NCBI GenBank assembly: GCA_001465935.1
Contig: LNKV01000017.1
Span: 321,499 to 385,498 of the forward strand
Direction of reading: 5' to 3'
DNA: 64,000 bases
Source: Clarireedia homoeocarpa
Lineage: Eukaryota > Ascomycota > Leotiomycetes > Helotiales > Rutstroemiaceae
The position numbers were made by a program, and so were the translations under genes. Positions 12,492 through 23,356 of this stretch are shown here, in pieces. Position 1 is the stretch's first letter, and the number at the start of each line of letters is the position of its first letter. A model generated the notes under the pieces. The model was given only the letters and a program-made list of their open reading frames with translations. It had not been told where the DNA came from and made no database searches.

Positions 12492-13182
12492 TTATGCGGT
12501 GTGCTTTCCTTTGGCGTTCTTCTTAGGGATATCGGTGATTGTGAGGTCTTTAATGATGTTAGTCAGGAAATCCTGATCGAGAGAGGACGCATATCGCATT
12601 TGCCTATGGTAAAAACATACTAGGTGGGAGACTTTGCTTCAATTTTTCGGCCTTGTCTGCATCCTTGACGGAGATGGTGTAGAGATATCTTTGGCAGCGG
12701 ACCTTGATCTTGGAAACACCGTTGGGGTTCTTCTTTATGCGGGCAGCTGTTTGTTCATGTCAGCTTTCGTACTTCTTGATCCTCCTGGTGCCCTTCTATT
12801 TGACTCGACTCCATCATGCATCTTCCCATCATCTTCCTAATTTCAATTTCTGCCGTCGCTGTCGGAATCTCGCATTCATATGCTCGATGTAATCCAGAGT
12901 ATTCGAAGTGGGAAAATTCAACGTACACTTAGCATCCTTGCGTCTGCAAATTTCAATGAACTAAATCAAAATATCGCATTAGCAATTCATCCTTTCTGGA
13001 AACTCCCGCTCCCGTTCCCGTTCTCATCCCCTCAATTCAAATCTCCATCTTGCACTATCAAAATCCCCTGGGTAGCATCATTCTTTCCCTGTGCGTCCCA
13101 AACCACAACAGCCAATTTCCATCCTCAAACGCGAATCCAAAACAGAACTTACATTCTTGATATCGGTGACTTCGACAGGCAT
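12492..13182 (-). CDS. RPL38: 60S ribosomal protein eL38 (L38e)
   Basis: Model: 13182..13153, 12960..12927, 12746..12621, 12547..12492; 81 aa. The exons are 30, 34, 126 and 56 nt, so no single ORF reveals the gene. Spliced, it reads MPVEVTDIKN, FIEICRRKDAK, SARIKKNPNGVSKIKVRCQR, YLYTISVKDADKAEKLKQ and a KGKHTA tail, which is eL38 over its whole expected length. Donors are GTAAGT, GTACGT and GTATGT. Acceptors are TTTAG, AACAG and TAAAG. It is a structural protein of the large ribosomal subunit, cytoplasmic and presumably essential and highly expressed. An early intron after codon 10 is common in fungal ribosomal protein genes. It is divergent from the small HeH protein gene at 13662. Confidence 0.97.
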
Positions 13183-13661
13183 CTTGGCGATTTATTCTCT
13201 CGGGAATTGGAGAAAAATATGTGTTGGATATTGGGCGATGTGGATTGACGGGGAAAGGATCGTGATATTCAAGTTGGTCTGATAAGTTTGAAAATTAGAA
13301 TTGTGTGGTGATTAGTAAGCTGGCTTCGGTTATGGGAGGGTTTCACATGTATGCACGCGCGGATTTACCATAGGGATCGAGAAAGCTGCAGGGATGTGAG
13401 ATGATAAACAAAGGGTGGCTTTTTGTGGCTGGGTTAAGTGGCGTCTTAGGGAGGACAAGCTTGCGTGTGTATTTAGGCAGGCGGACTTGTGATGATATAT
13501 ATGTTTGTTTGAATTCGCAGTCTTAAGATTTCGGATATGACATGATATTCTCGTTTGTGTTGTGAATATCAAGAATATCAACAGAGCTGGTACCGTCCAT
13601 TAACTACGAAAATCACAAAGGACATTTCGCGCTCGAGTTGCGCCACCCCCTCTATCACAGG
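13183..13661. promoter_or_regulatory. Divergent promoter region, RPL38 / HeH-domain protein
   Basis: These 479 bp lie between two divergent start codons, so both promoters must sit here (inference from layout). I did not identify a convincing TATA box or named factor site. The 83-codon minus-strand frame inside (13581..13330) lacks family features. Confidence 0.55.
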
Positions 13662-14129
13662 ATGCCTACTCCCTTGGATAGAGCCCTAAGCTCAAAGGTA
13701 TTATACTCTATATACTCTATGAAGTGACTGGATGCTAAATACGGCCTTTAGAATGCAGTTCTAGGTGAAGTCTATCCAAGTCTCATTATGAGCATCCTCC
13801 CTGACTTCTCTTAGCTTTCACTGGTATCGTAACCGCAGCTGCGGCATGGAGCATCTGGGGCACCGACATGTTTCCAAAAGAGGCAGACCCCACGGGTGGT
13901 AAGTTCCTTTGCTTCTTGCAACATAACCCCATACTGATCTACCCATAGATCCAGAAACATGGTCCAGGGAAGAGCTACGAAGATGGCTGGCTGCTGTTCG
14001 TGTGACCTATCGTTAGTTGAATGAGTACTAACTACTTCGTAGAGAGACTTGCACCCGAACAGTAAAGATACTAAGGAACAATTATTGGAAAGAGTCAAGG
14101 CCAATATGCGTGTATCAAGGAGCACGTAA
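13662..14129 (+). CDS. Small membrane-anchored protein with HeH/SAP-like helical domain
   Basis: Model: 13662..13697, 13752..13764, 13815..13898, 13949..13995, 14043..14129; 88 aa. Exon 2 is a 13-nt microexon. Introns are 47-54 nt; the last has a perfect TACTAAC branch site. The protein starts MPTPLDRALSSKNAVLAF, followed by one hydrophobic helix (AVLAFTGIVTAAAAWSIWG), then DMFPKEADPTGDPETW, then a helix-turn-helix block EELRRWLAARDLHPNS and KEQLLERVKANM. This resembles the HeH/LEM-like repeats of stress proteins such as Ish1. I believe it is conserved in fungi, but its function is unknown. The single membrane helix points to an organelle membrane. The GTATTA and GTTCGT donors are weak, so the exact ends of exons 1 and 4 are the least sure points, although the frame closes perfectly. 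Confidence 0.83.
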
Positions 14130-14713
14130 TGCGTAAGGATCTCCGATAGGGAGTCTCAAATTGGGCTGGATACCAGGTTTGGACTCGGGCTAAAGTGCAT
14201 TCTCATTTGATTTTTGGTCATGCCAAAGGCGCTGTGGTATTGTCTTCACGAATAATCAACGATATTACAGATATGATGATTCATTTGCCTACTGGCCCAG
14301 GCAATCTTGATAGTTGCTTGCTACCTAATGCTCTCCGCTGTCAACTGCTTCCCGTGATATCATCGGGTGTGTTTGCCGTCAAAGATCGAGCAAATCGAAA
14401 AAATAACCTATTTGGAAAATCCTCGTTGCGATCCTACTGCCCCAGTGATCTCCTTTATCTACCGTTTCATCATCAAATCAAGTCTTCCATGGAAAATATC
14501 AATACTAATATGCGAATGTCCTCATAAACAATAATGCACCCTGGCGTGGCTTCCACACCCTCCTGCAACAACTGATAACCCACCGAGCTTCAAATAACAA
14601 AAAACGCCATATTCGCTTCCACGTGTTAATTGTGAAAGCAATATTGATGATGAATGTTCATCGAGAAATCCATGGTGAAAGTGATTGGCAATGCTTATGC
14701 GGATTTTCCACCA
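14130..14713. other. Intergenic between convergent genes
   Basis: This is the 3' flank of two converging genes, about 580 bp. It should hold both polyadenylation regions. No gene or repeat is seen; the 110-codon plus-strand frame at 14195..14527 shows no recognisable motif. Confidence 0.5.
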
Positions 14714-17700
14714 CTACTGCGCAGCAAGTCTCAAAATCTCGTCCTACGAAATCACCCATTAGTCAGAACCATTAACTTTTCGTCAAAAAACGTACCTCTA
14801 ATGCAGCATTTTCATCTTCCAATGCCTTGGCTCGATCATTAATCTCTTGCGCCTATCACACAAAGTCAGTTAGCATGCTCTCAAATCACATCGAAACATC
14901 TGCTCACCTTCTCTCTCTGAAGTTTCAGGTCCTTCGCAGCTTGTAAGTGCTCTTCTAACAGTTTCTTTTTCTCGGCTGCAGCCCTCATACGAGCCTCTGC
15001 AGCTGCAGTTTCACGTTCAACGAGCTCGATGTGCTTCGAAGCAGGCGATTGGTTGGTCTTACTAGGTCCAGCCTCATTCGAAACCGATGTCATCTGGTCA
15101 GCCTTACGTTTTCCCGCTGCGGTCGAAGAAACTTCGGTCTTGCCTTTGCTCTTACTCTTGGATTTGGGCTTTGTAGATGAGGCTGAAGGCTTAGCATCAG
15201 TCTCTGTAGCTGCGTTCGATGCTTTAGGTACTCTGATGGTCTTTGGTGTTGCTGACTTCTTGGGCTTTGCTTGTGCAGATTCAGCTTTGATATTGGTTTG
15301 TTGCTTTGATGAGGTAATTTCTGGCTTAATTGCAGTGTTTTTGATTGGAGCCGACGTCTTTCCTTCTTTCTTGATGGGCTTAGCTGGCGCGACGGTCTTT
15401 TTGGATGACGTGACCTCAGATGAAGGCACTTGTGGAAGTACAATCTCCGCAACCTTATCCGTGTTTGTAGATGTAACCATTTTATTCTTAGGATTGTGTG
15501 CGGGCGTTGGCTTATCATCCGAATATCGATCGGTAGGAGACTTTGTAGACAGTGAATGAGTGGGTCGAGATTCGGGGAGCGGCGTTCTACCACAGATCGT
15601 GTTTTCCATGACTTCTGCAACGAGCTGTGGCTCTGAGGCCGGAACATTCTGGATGGTGGAATCGAACGGAGAAACTGGCTCGTCGATTTTCATCTCCATT
15701 GTAGAGTTTGATGTAAGAATTGGGGCATCAACCATTTGCTCATCACCAGCGCCTGAGTCTCCAATGAAATCATCAAATTTGACATCCATAGAATCCCGAA
15801 TGAGAAGATTATTTCGAATTTCCATTGAGCTTTGATGAGCAACAGCTAGATTCTCCTCAAAACTCGAATTCTGAAGATCACAGTCAACACTTGCTCCACA
15901 CATGTTTTCTGCTGCTTCCGAATCAAACCTAGTATTTGGCCTCGCAAATGAATTTTCATGGCTGTTCAGTACGCTATATTTAGAATCTTGGTCATGAGCT
16001 AGCGAAGAGGGATTATTACGGATCGCATCCGAAGGTGTGCATTGATCACGATGATTGAAAGTGTCAAACTTTGGTAGTCCTTGCAACTTTCCTGTTTGCG
16101 GAGGGGTTAATGGCTCCCAGTGGAGATCGTGAGGCTCAATTCCTAGTGTCGAATGTCTCTCTTCTCGAGCTTCTTGGTCCTTGGATGCTTGAGAGACCTC
16201 AAATACGATTTTTATTTCGCTAGGTGAAGAGATGTTCTGATTCTTCTGCATACCAGTGGTCATTAGCTTTGAAAGAGTGGCTCTACCATGGTGGGAAGAC
16301 GGAGGTTCGATGAGATTTTGATCATTGGAGGATTTCTTTGGAGGAGCAGTGGCAATTCCAGAAACAGAGGTAGGCTTGTTCTTTCTCTTGAGGTGTGCGA
16401 AGGAGTTAGTGTCATCAGCTTTAAATTCCGAAATGCTCCATGCTTTGGTGGTCTTTGGTATCAACTTTTCTGGAAGAACTTCAGGTACTGTATCACCGTT
16501 GCAGAAGTCCTGGACATCTTTGACTGGAATTTCACGAGATTCTCCACCGCTAACTATCGATGTGGTAGTGGCTTCTGCCTCCATGTCTTGGTGAGTCATT
16601 TCTCCATCACTAGAGTCAAAAAGCTGAAGATTCTCACTCGTAAGACGATCCGCATGAGGTTTGGACTGTAACGGATTTGTTCGTGAGGACTGCTTCGCAA
16701 GACTTTCAGAGGTAGCTTGGAGCTCATGCGAAGCTATCCCCTTGCCTTTAGTTTTCACCGTCTTTGATTCAACAGCATTATCTTCAGAAGCAGAAATAAC
16801 CAAGCTCTGATCATCATCTTCATGATCATCATCGTTGACTAACAATTTTGTAGCACTTGAGCCATTCTTGGTGTTGATTGACTTTTTGATGCTAGATTGT
16901 GCACCGTTCCAGGGAGTGCCATGGTAGGACTCAACAGTTGCGAAGCCAAGCTTTTGTAACTCTGTAGACGAGAGAAGGACAAATTTAAAGGAAGCCCAAA
17001 GCTTAAAGTCCCCCGGCCAGTTTTTCAGAACACGAGCTTTAGCGGTTGAGGTGATGTTCTTCTGATTTACCAAACCAACTTCGAAGGGAGACAAGGGCTT
17101 GCCAGCCTCTCCAACAAAAGAATTGAGTTTCCACCAACTATTGTACTCCTCATAGGTAGGAGCTCTCTTTGTGTCCGAGCTTTCTTGACTAGATGAGGAA
17201 GTTTCATCTTCATTGTCGCTATTGAGAGACGAACTACGGTGTTTCAGTGCTTTCTTGGTCTCTAGATCTCTGCGAAAGATCTGAAACTCAACGCTTCCAA
17301 CTGCAGAACTTGGTGTGCCGTCAATATGGTGGCGTGCTAGCTGCCTGTTAATACACAATAAAATGCCAATAATGATTGGGATGACTTGCACTGATCAGTG
17401 TTCCTCTTCGCTACTTGCATCTGAAATGCTTTGTGGATATATCTGTTGCCTTGCTTGATCTGACCGCACACCCAGTCAAAGTTCTTAGTGGTCTTCTTAG
17501 TGCCTTTATCATTGCTATGGGATGCTCGCAGAATGCCGTCAACAACGATATCGACAAATTCTTCAGTACCAGAAGTGATAGATATGTATGGTATGATAGC
17601 ATCGTCTTCGGCAGTCAAGGCGTAGCAAGTAATGTGGTTACCGACTTGTTCCACTCCATATTCGAGAAGTGGTTTGTTGTCCCCACCTCTCAAACTGATC

Positions 17701-17753
17701 TCTCCTTTGACAACTTCTCTACTGAAGCCAAGCAAGCCTGCTGGGACTTTCAT
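14714..17753 (-). CDS. Uncharacterised fungal protein with long disordered region and C-terminal coiled coil
   Basis: Model: 17753..17392, 17344..14908, 14852..14796, 14743..14714; 961 aa, introns 47-55 nt. The N-terminal 200 residues look folded: VPAGLLGFSREVV, KPLLEYGVEQVGN, TSGTEEFVDIVVDGILR, FDWVCGQIKQGNRYIHKAF, AVGSVEFQIFRRDLETKK. This pattern faintly resembles the fungal DUF7918 type, which I could not verify. Residues 200-300 have a second conserved-looking stretch (EEYNSWWKLNSFVGEAGKPL, KNWPGDFKLWASFKFVLLS). Then come about 550 disordered residues rich in Ser, Lys, Thr and Pro, with KSKSKSKGK near the end and a C-terminal coiled coil (ERETAAAEARMRAAAEKKK, ENAALEDEILRLAAQ). The basic region suggests nuclear location, by inference. 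No function is claimed. Confidence 0.85.
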
Positions 17754-18995
17754 CTTTGCAATACGAGTGCTCTCGGCAAAATATGTTGAATTGCTTTGGA
17801 GTCACTCACTTAGGAGGAATTGAGTCGAATTTGTCAGCCGATCTGAGCTCTCGACATGTTAGTATACCGCTAGATCGAAGTAAAAAGGTGGGAAAATTGA
17901 GACAGGTGCAGCATGATATGTGCGGCAACAGTGAGTGCTATCAATGCGTAGATCACAACACACTCGTCAATCAATATTCAATTATCCAAGGACGTTGCTG
18001 CAGCATGGAGTATTGTGTAAAGAGGCATAAGACCGTCCAGAAATTGATATTCTCCAAGGTCAGTGATAGTGAAAGTATCATACCTCAAGTATAAAAACTG
18101 AAATGAGCCCTTTCACAGTGAGAGAGCAAAACAAATGGTAGGTTGCATACGACTATTGAGCTCAAGTTGAATGTAAGGAGATTTTGGCAAGGAGGAATTA
18201 ATGGTTATAAGATCGAAAAGAGTTGTGCGGTTGGGGAATAGGATTGGAGGAAGAAAGAAGGAGAAGAAGTAGAAAAAGAAGAAGTAGAAGTAGAAGAAGT
18301 AGAAGTAGAAAAAGAGGAAGTAGAAAAAGAAGAAGTAGAAGTAGAAAAAGAAGAAGGAGAAGGAGAAGGGATGGAAGGTTTAAAATCTCCATCGAGACAA
18401 GACCTCGAGGAGTGGGGACTACGAAAGTGAATTGAGGATTGGACTGGACATGGTAGACGCACCAATAAGGTTGCTAACTCTTATGCAAGAAGACAATACT
18501 ATGAAGATCCATTAAGACTATTTCCGATGCAAATAACGACTGGCAGTATAGCCAGATTCGTTGCTGAATCGTCCATACGATTAACCGCCTCAAGCCGTTG
18601 TGTAAACAAGATCCCTCTATCTAAGCTGTAGCTTCCTAGGACATGGCCGATTTCTGATAAATAGAGGCTCCTGCTCGAAGTCCTGATTGTCACCGCATGA
18701 CACTAGGCTGCGCACATCCTGCTCCTCTAGCAAGTTTGGTTGCACACCAGTGCCAGGAAATCCTTCAATAGTAGAAATATGCGTTGACGAGTTAATCTGA
18801 TAGCCCTCTGCTACAGACTTGCCTGCTAACTCCTTATAACCCGCTCAGGTGAGCTGAAATCTTGACATGCATAGCCATGTATGCCTTGGAAGGTAAGGCC
18901 GTGTATTTCGTGTGTCAGCTATACGCTGGACGTCGAGATTCGGTGCGCAAAGGCGACCCTTGGCCTCCAGCGCGTCTGCTGTTCGACATCTCCTC
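17754..18995. other. Intergenic, 1.2 kb, with purine-only repeat tract
   Basis: This holds the promoter of the 961-residue gene and the 3' flank of MTR2. The plus strand has a purine-rich hexamer tract at 18246..18378 (separate entry). Antisense frames through it give Ser/Thr or Leu homopolymers and are not genes. No other coding signal is seen. Confidence 0.55.
18246..18378. repeat. Purine-rich GAAGTA/GAAAAA hexamer microsatellite
   Basis: About 130 nt in which the plus strand is nearly all purine, built from GAAGTA, GAAAAA and GAAGAA units. It lies about 500 nt upstream of the 961-residue gene. Long purine mirror tracts can form triplex DNA (known chemistry); an effect here is inference. 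Confidence 0.85.
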
Positions 18996-19570
18996 TCACA
19001 ATACCAGTCGAAATATCTGACTTTGAATCAACCATTTCCTAATACCCTTAGGAGCCTTCGGATTCCTCGCCTCCATATTTGGCACCAATACGAAATTCTC
19101 CACAAACGCTCGCTCATCGCCCTCATCCCCGTTCTTTGAAATATATTTCACTGCTCCATTCACCACAACCACAATACTCATTTTGCCACCATCCTTCTCT
19201 CCTACGAGCTTCCCCTCCTCAACCCCGATATTGTAATTTGTATTGATAACATGGGCATCATAGCTTTGCGCGTCGTATGCGGTTTTCTCGACTTTCTTCT
19301 CGAACATTTCTTGGAGTGCAGCAGGGTTTGGTATGATGTTTCCGTTCAGTGTGATAACTGCTTCCGCCGGTGCGAGAGCCGAGGGTTTGATGTAAAAGGA
19401 CGTTAGTTTCGATCGCCCAGTAGGACTGTTCAGAGCATTGTAGAAGCTCTCGACAAAGACATCCGCAGCTAAAATCCAGTTAGAAATTGTTCGCCAAGCT
19501 TGAGAGGCATTTATATGGCAGTACCTTTAGCAGCCACATCGACTTGGGTTTCTTCTGTAGGTTCAGTCAT
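18996..19570 (-). CDS. MTR2: mRNA export factor Mtr2 (NTF2-like)
   Basis: Model: 19570..19525, 19468..18996; 172 aa, one 56-nt intron (GTACTG to TTTTAG). After a short acidic N-terminus come an NTF2-like helix AADVFVESFYNALNSP, FYIKPSALAPAEAVITLNG, the helix NPAALQEMFEKKVEKTAYD, the strand DAHVINTNYN, MSIVVVVNGAVKYIS, and the terminal strands RAFVENFVLVPNMEA and RKWLIQSQIFRLVL. This is the expected Mtr2/p15 arrangement and length. Mtr2 pairs with Mex67 (NXF1) to carry mRNA through nuclear pores. It is divergent from MSM1 with only 251 bp between start codons. The alternative label would be another NTF2-like protein, but the C-terminal block fits fungal Mtr2 best. Confidence 0.85.
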
Positions 19571-19821
19571 GATTCCCAAACCTTACTGCTGCTGGCTTAG
19601 TGAAGCAGGAACTGAGCAGGAAAGAATCTCTCTTTGTTCATACTTTTGGCGTGCTTGACCTGCCACAGTAGAACTATGTTCACCGCATTTGTGGCAGAAT
19701 AAATGCGCCCCAAATTTCATTGGTCCAAAGTTTACTCCAATTTTTTTCTGCCAAAGGCGGGGGACCGAGAGCTTCGAGTTTCTTTTGGAGATACACAGCT
19801 TCGTCAATACCTTTTATCCTC
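19571..19821. promoter_or_regulatory. Short bidirectional promoter, MTR2 / mitochondrial MetRS
   Basis: The start codons are 251 bp apart on opposite strands. Both promoters and both 5' UTRs must fit here, so shared control is likely (inference). No factor site is named. Confidence 0.55.
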
Positions 19822-21673
19822 ATGTATGGTCGAAGTCCGTTGCTTCTTAGGTCGTTACGGACCGGGAGCAATTCATTGTGGACTAATGGCTGGGTGTGCG
19901 GTTCCTGTCGTGCAAAAGCTCCACCTAGAGCTAACCTTTCGAGCTCCGCGGCACCAAAAAAGCCATATTATATAACTACACCCATTTTCTATGTGAACGC
20001 TGGTGGGTCTAGATCAACTCGATATTCAAAGGTACTCTCAATTGACCTTTATGAATAGCGCCTCATGTTGGGCACTTGTATACGATGGTCCTTGCGGACG
20101 TGCTCAAGCGGTGGCAGCTTCTCAAGGGTGAGAATGCAATCTTGTGCACAGGGACGGATGAACACGGCATGAAAATCCAACGGGCAGCGGAAAAAGCGAA
20201 TATACCGCCGAAGGAGTTCTGCGATACTGGGGCGGCCACATTTAAGGAATTGGCATTGCGGACAGGTCTCCTGAACGATCATTTCGTACGAACAACAGAC
20301 GAAGATCATAAAGATGCAGTACAATACTTTTGGCACATGCTGAAGGAGCGAGAATACATCTATGAATCCAAGCATGAAGGTTGGTACTGTGTGAGCGATG
20401 AAACATTCTATCCATTGTCGGCAATCGAGAAGCGGCTGGATCCGTTTACTGGTAGAACATTCATGGCTTCGCAAGAAACTGGCAAAGAGGTTGAATGGAC
20501 ATCTGAATTAAATTACCATTTTCGGCTCTCAGCTTTCAAAGATCAACTGCTTGAGTTATACGAGAGGAACCCAAAGTTTGTTATACCGGCGAGTCGTTAT
20601 AAGGACGTCATCCAACAAGTATCCAAGGGTCTTGAGGACTTATCCATCTCCCGCCCTTCCACTCGACTGAGTTGGGGTATTCGTGTTCCGGACGATGACA
20701 CTCAAACTATTTATGTTTGGCTCGATGCCCTCATCAACTATATTACCAAGGCCGGTTACCCATGGACACCGGGCAGGGAAACCGCTGGAGGTTGGCCTGC
20801 AGATGTTCAGGTCATCGGGAAAGATATTGTTCGATTCCATTGCATTTACTGGCCTGCGTTCCTCCTTGCGCTGGATTTAAAACCCCCTAAACAAATATTG
20901 ACTCATGCGCACTGGACTATGGACAACCAAAAGATGTCCAAGTCTTTAGGAAATGTGGTCAATCCATTCTTCGCTCTTGATCGATGGGGCGTTGATACCA
21001 TGCGATATTATCTCATCCATGAAGGTAGATTGAGAGATGACTCAAGCTACGGTAATAGATATATCGTGGAAAGGTACAAAACAGATCTTCAGGGGGGCCT
21101 TGGTAACCTGGTTAGTCGATTAACACGGCCGAAAATTTGGAGCGTCAAGTCGTGTGTCGAGCGTGCTCAGGGTAATAATATGCTTCGCCCAGATGAATCT
21201 TCACAATGGATGTTCAAAGTCTTGACATCTATTCGTGAGAAAGTGAGTCGCAACATGGACGTGCTCCGCTCCAACCAGGCCTTGATAAATATCATGAGCG
21301 TCGTATCTGCTGTAAGATATCTCAATCCTTTTCTCTTTGCCCGTCAAGGAACTGACAGTAGCCCCAGGCAAATAGATATCTAGAGATCCAGAAGCCGTGG
21401 GACCTCGCAAAATCCAGTTCGCCGGCGGATGAGGTTGCACTCGTAAGAACAATCTACGATACTGCTGAAGCTGTTCGTATGATGGGGATTCTTCTTCAAC
21501 CATTTATGCCAAGCAAGGCAGGGCAATTGCTCGATATGTTAGGGGTTTCCCCCCTCCGTCGCACATATGATTATGCTGCTGTCGGCGCAGACGATTCATA
21601 TGGCAACGCACAGGCGCCTTTAGGAAAATGCGCTTGGGATGCATTATTCCCTCCTTTACCGGTTGAGACCTGA
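19822..21673 (+). CDS. MSM1: Mitochondrial methionyl-tRNA synthetase
   Basis: Model: 19822..20002, 20059..21311, 21368..21673; 579 aa, both introns 56 nt. The class I signature HVGHL (H63-H66) completes YYITTPIFYVNAAP after intron 1, and KMSKS appears in NQKMSKSLGNVVNP near residue 350. FHCIYWPAFLLALDLKPPK and the tRNA anticodon-binding helices (NRYLEIQKPWDLAK) also fit bacterial/mitochondrial MetRS. Residues 1-45 are rich in Arg, Ser and Leu with few acidic residues, typical of a matrix-targeting signal. The frame stays open upstream but has no earlier in-frame ATG, so 19822 is the start. It charges mitochondrial tRNA-Met. The length matches Msm1. No zinc-knuckle insert is evident, as in other mitochondrial forms. 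Confidence 0.96.
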
Positions 21674-22321
21674 TGCAACATGGCCGAGGAGACCTTATGC
21701 AGCCTCTTTGTAAGATATTACACTGTACTTAAATCCCATGTACCCCCCAAATCGCAAGGTATGAAGATAACCTCAGCTATCTATTGCATACATCTGTTGG
21801 AATCTTCTTTCTTCATTGTTACCACAGGAGTTAGAAAAACGTTAACCAATTAATTTTGGTGACATTGTGAAGATCGTACAGAGATCGCTCACTCCCTAAA
21901 AGTCCCCACACTTTCCCGCTAGAACCTCCCCCTCATTCTGGCGATGACGCTACAAAATCTAGAGTACGTCGGTCAGAAAAGGTAGTGCCGGCGACTAGGT
22001 TTTGGCAGATACACTTTCGGAAACAGCTCAGTCTGATATACAGGGAAATAAACACAAAGCAGAGCAGAGCAGAGTGTTCGTAAGCATGGCATAACCCATG
22101 CAACCTTATCATACGTGAATCTGAAGTCATATCAGCCCACGATATGACGTCACAGGGCCGCTGCCCATTCGAGCACCTGCAAGAGCTGTTTTTGTGCACA
22201 ATTAATGCGTACTTCAAGAAGTGTAATCCATCTCCATCTCGAAAAACTCTTAAATCAAAAAGCATTCAATTGAATAGCGAGTTCGACTTAGGCAACATAC
22301 AACAAAGCGGATTTCCACATC
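21674..22321. other. Intergenic, 650 bp
   Basis: This is the 3' flank of MSM1 and the promoter of the acidic repeat protein. A short GCAGA tandem (agcagagcagagcagag) lies near 22058..22075. No gene is seen. Confidence 0.5.
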
Positions 22322-23356
22322 ATGCCGTTCACGGTAAACACCTCTGCCTCATACAACCTCTCCTCCAATACCTCTTTTGGAGATGCTGATTGGAACCGAT
22401 CTGGTTCGTATCAAACAATTAAAAACAAGGACGGAACTACCTACACTCGCCGTACGCAAAAGAATGGTGGACCGATAGTTGAAGAAATCAAGAGATGGGA
22501 CGGAAAAGGAAGGAGAGTCTTGGAGGACGGAAGTGTGTACGAGAAAAACGGAAAAGGAAAAGGATGGAAGCAGGTGCAAGGCCCAACCGTGAAGCCTGTA
22601 GAGAACGGAAGTAAAAGCGGACGGAAGAAGAGAGGGACTATTCTGGGAATGACGACGGATGAGAGTAAGAATGTCTTAGACGGAAGTCCAGGATATGGCC
22701 CGAATGGATGGGAGAGGAGCAAAACCTTTACGAAGAGTTCGCCAGTGATTGGAGGAACAAGTCTTGATGGTTTGATGGCGAGGATTGCGAATAATGCACT
22801 TGAGAGTCGTGGGAGGGGAAGAATCATCAAAGAAGTGGATGATGAGGAGGAGGATAGTGAGGAGTATACTGATAGTGAGGAGTATACTGATAGTGATGAG
22901 TATACTGATAGCGAGGAGTATACTAGTGGAGAATACTCTAGTGAGGAGGATGAGAAGGAGGATGAAGAGGAAGAGGAAGTAGAAGAGAGGCCGAAGAAGA
23001 AGAGTTCTGTGACCAAGGAACCCAAAACCCAAAAGTCCAAACCGAAGAGCCCCAATAGTGGTAAGAAGGCTGCCACAACATCGTCTACCACGAAGCAGAA
23101 AGGAAAGGAGGCAGCGCAGAAGAAGAAGCCCAAGATAACCAAGGTCGAAGAGAGCAGTGATGAGGACGAAACTGCTGATGACGATGATACCGATGGATAT
23201 GAGGTGGAAGAAGTCTTTTCATCTGAAGACGAGAGAGAGAAGATGAAAGAAGACAAGCCAGAATGGAAGAAACAGGCTCCTGCTCCGAAGCAAGAGGCAA
23301 AGAAGAAGCCTATCCAGCGCGGGAAAAACATGAAGAAGAGTGTTGCTATTCCATAA
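22322..23356 (+). CDS. Acidic, lysine-rich repeat protein, function unknown
   Basis: Single-exon ORF of 344 aa with an ATG start. The N-terminal 100 residues are Gly/Lys/Asn-rich with YQTIKNKDGTTYTRR and IKRWDGKGRRVLEDGSVYEK, which read like short beta-hairpin repeats. A middle segment (SLDGLMARIANNALESRGRG) could be helical. From about residue 175 the chain is disordered: four tandem copies of a DSEEYT-type hexamer, then acidic runs (DEEEEEE-like), then lysine blocks (KKKSS, KKKPKITK) and a second acidic segment. Alternating acidic and basic low complexity is typical of nuclear or nucleolar fungal proteins; that location is inference. No signal peptide or membrane segment. The antisense frame over this gene is a shadow. 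Confidence 0.8.
   Translation: MPFTVNTSASYNLSSNTSFGDADWNRSGSYQTIKNKDGTTYTRRTQKNGGPIVEEIKRWDGKGRRVLEDGSVYEKNGKGKGWKQVQGPTVKPVENGSKSGRKKRGTILGMTTDESKNVLDGSPGYGPNGWERSKTFTKSSPVIGGTSLDGLMARIANNALESRGRGRIIKEVDDEEEDSEEYTDSEEYTDSDEYTDSEEYTSGEYSSEEDEKEDEEEEEVEERPKKKSSVTKEPKTQKSKPKSPNSGKKAATTSSTTKQKGKEAAQKKKPKITKVEESSDEDETADDDDTDGYEVEEVFSSEDEREKMKEDKPEWKKQAPAPKQEAKKKPIQRGKNMKKSVAIP

Noticed and set aside
15029..15559. 176-codon hydrophobic plus-strand frame
   Set aside because: Shadow of the 961-residue gene's disordered Lys/Ser region.
18198..18465. Leu- and Ser/Thr-rich minus-strand frames
   Set aside because: Translation of the purine microsatellite; no start context or conservation signal.
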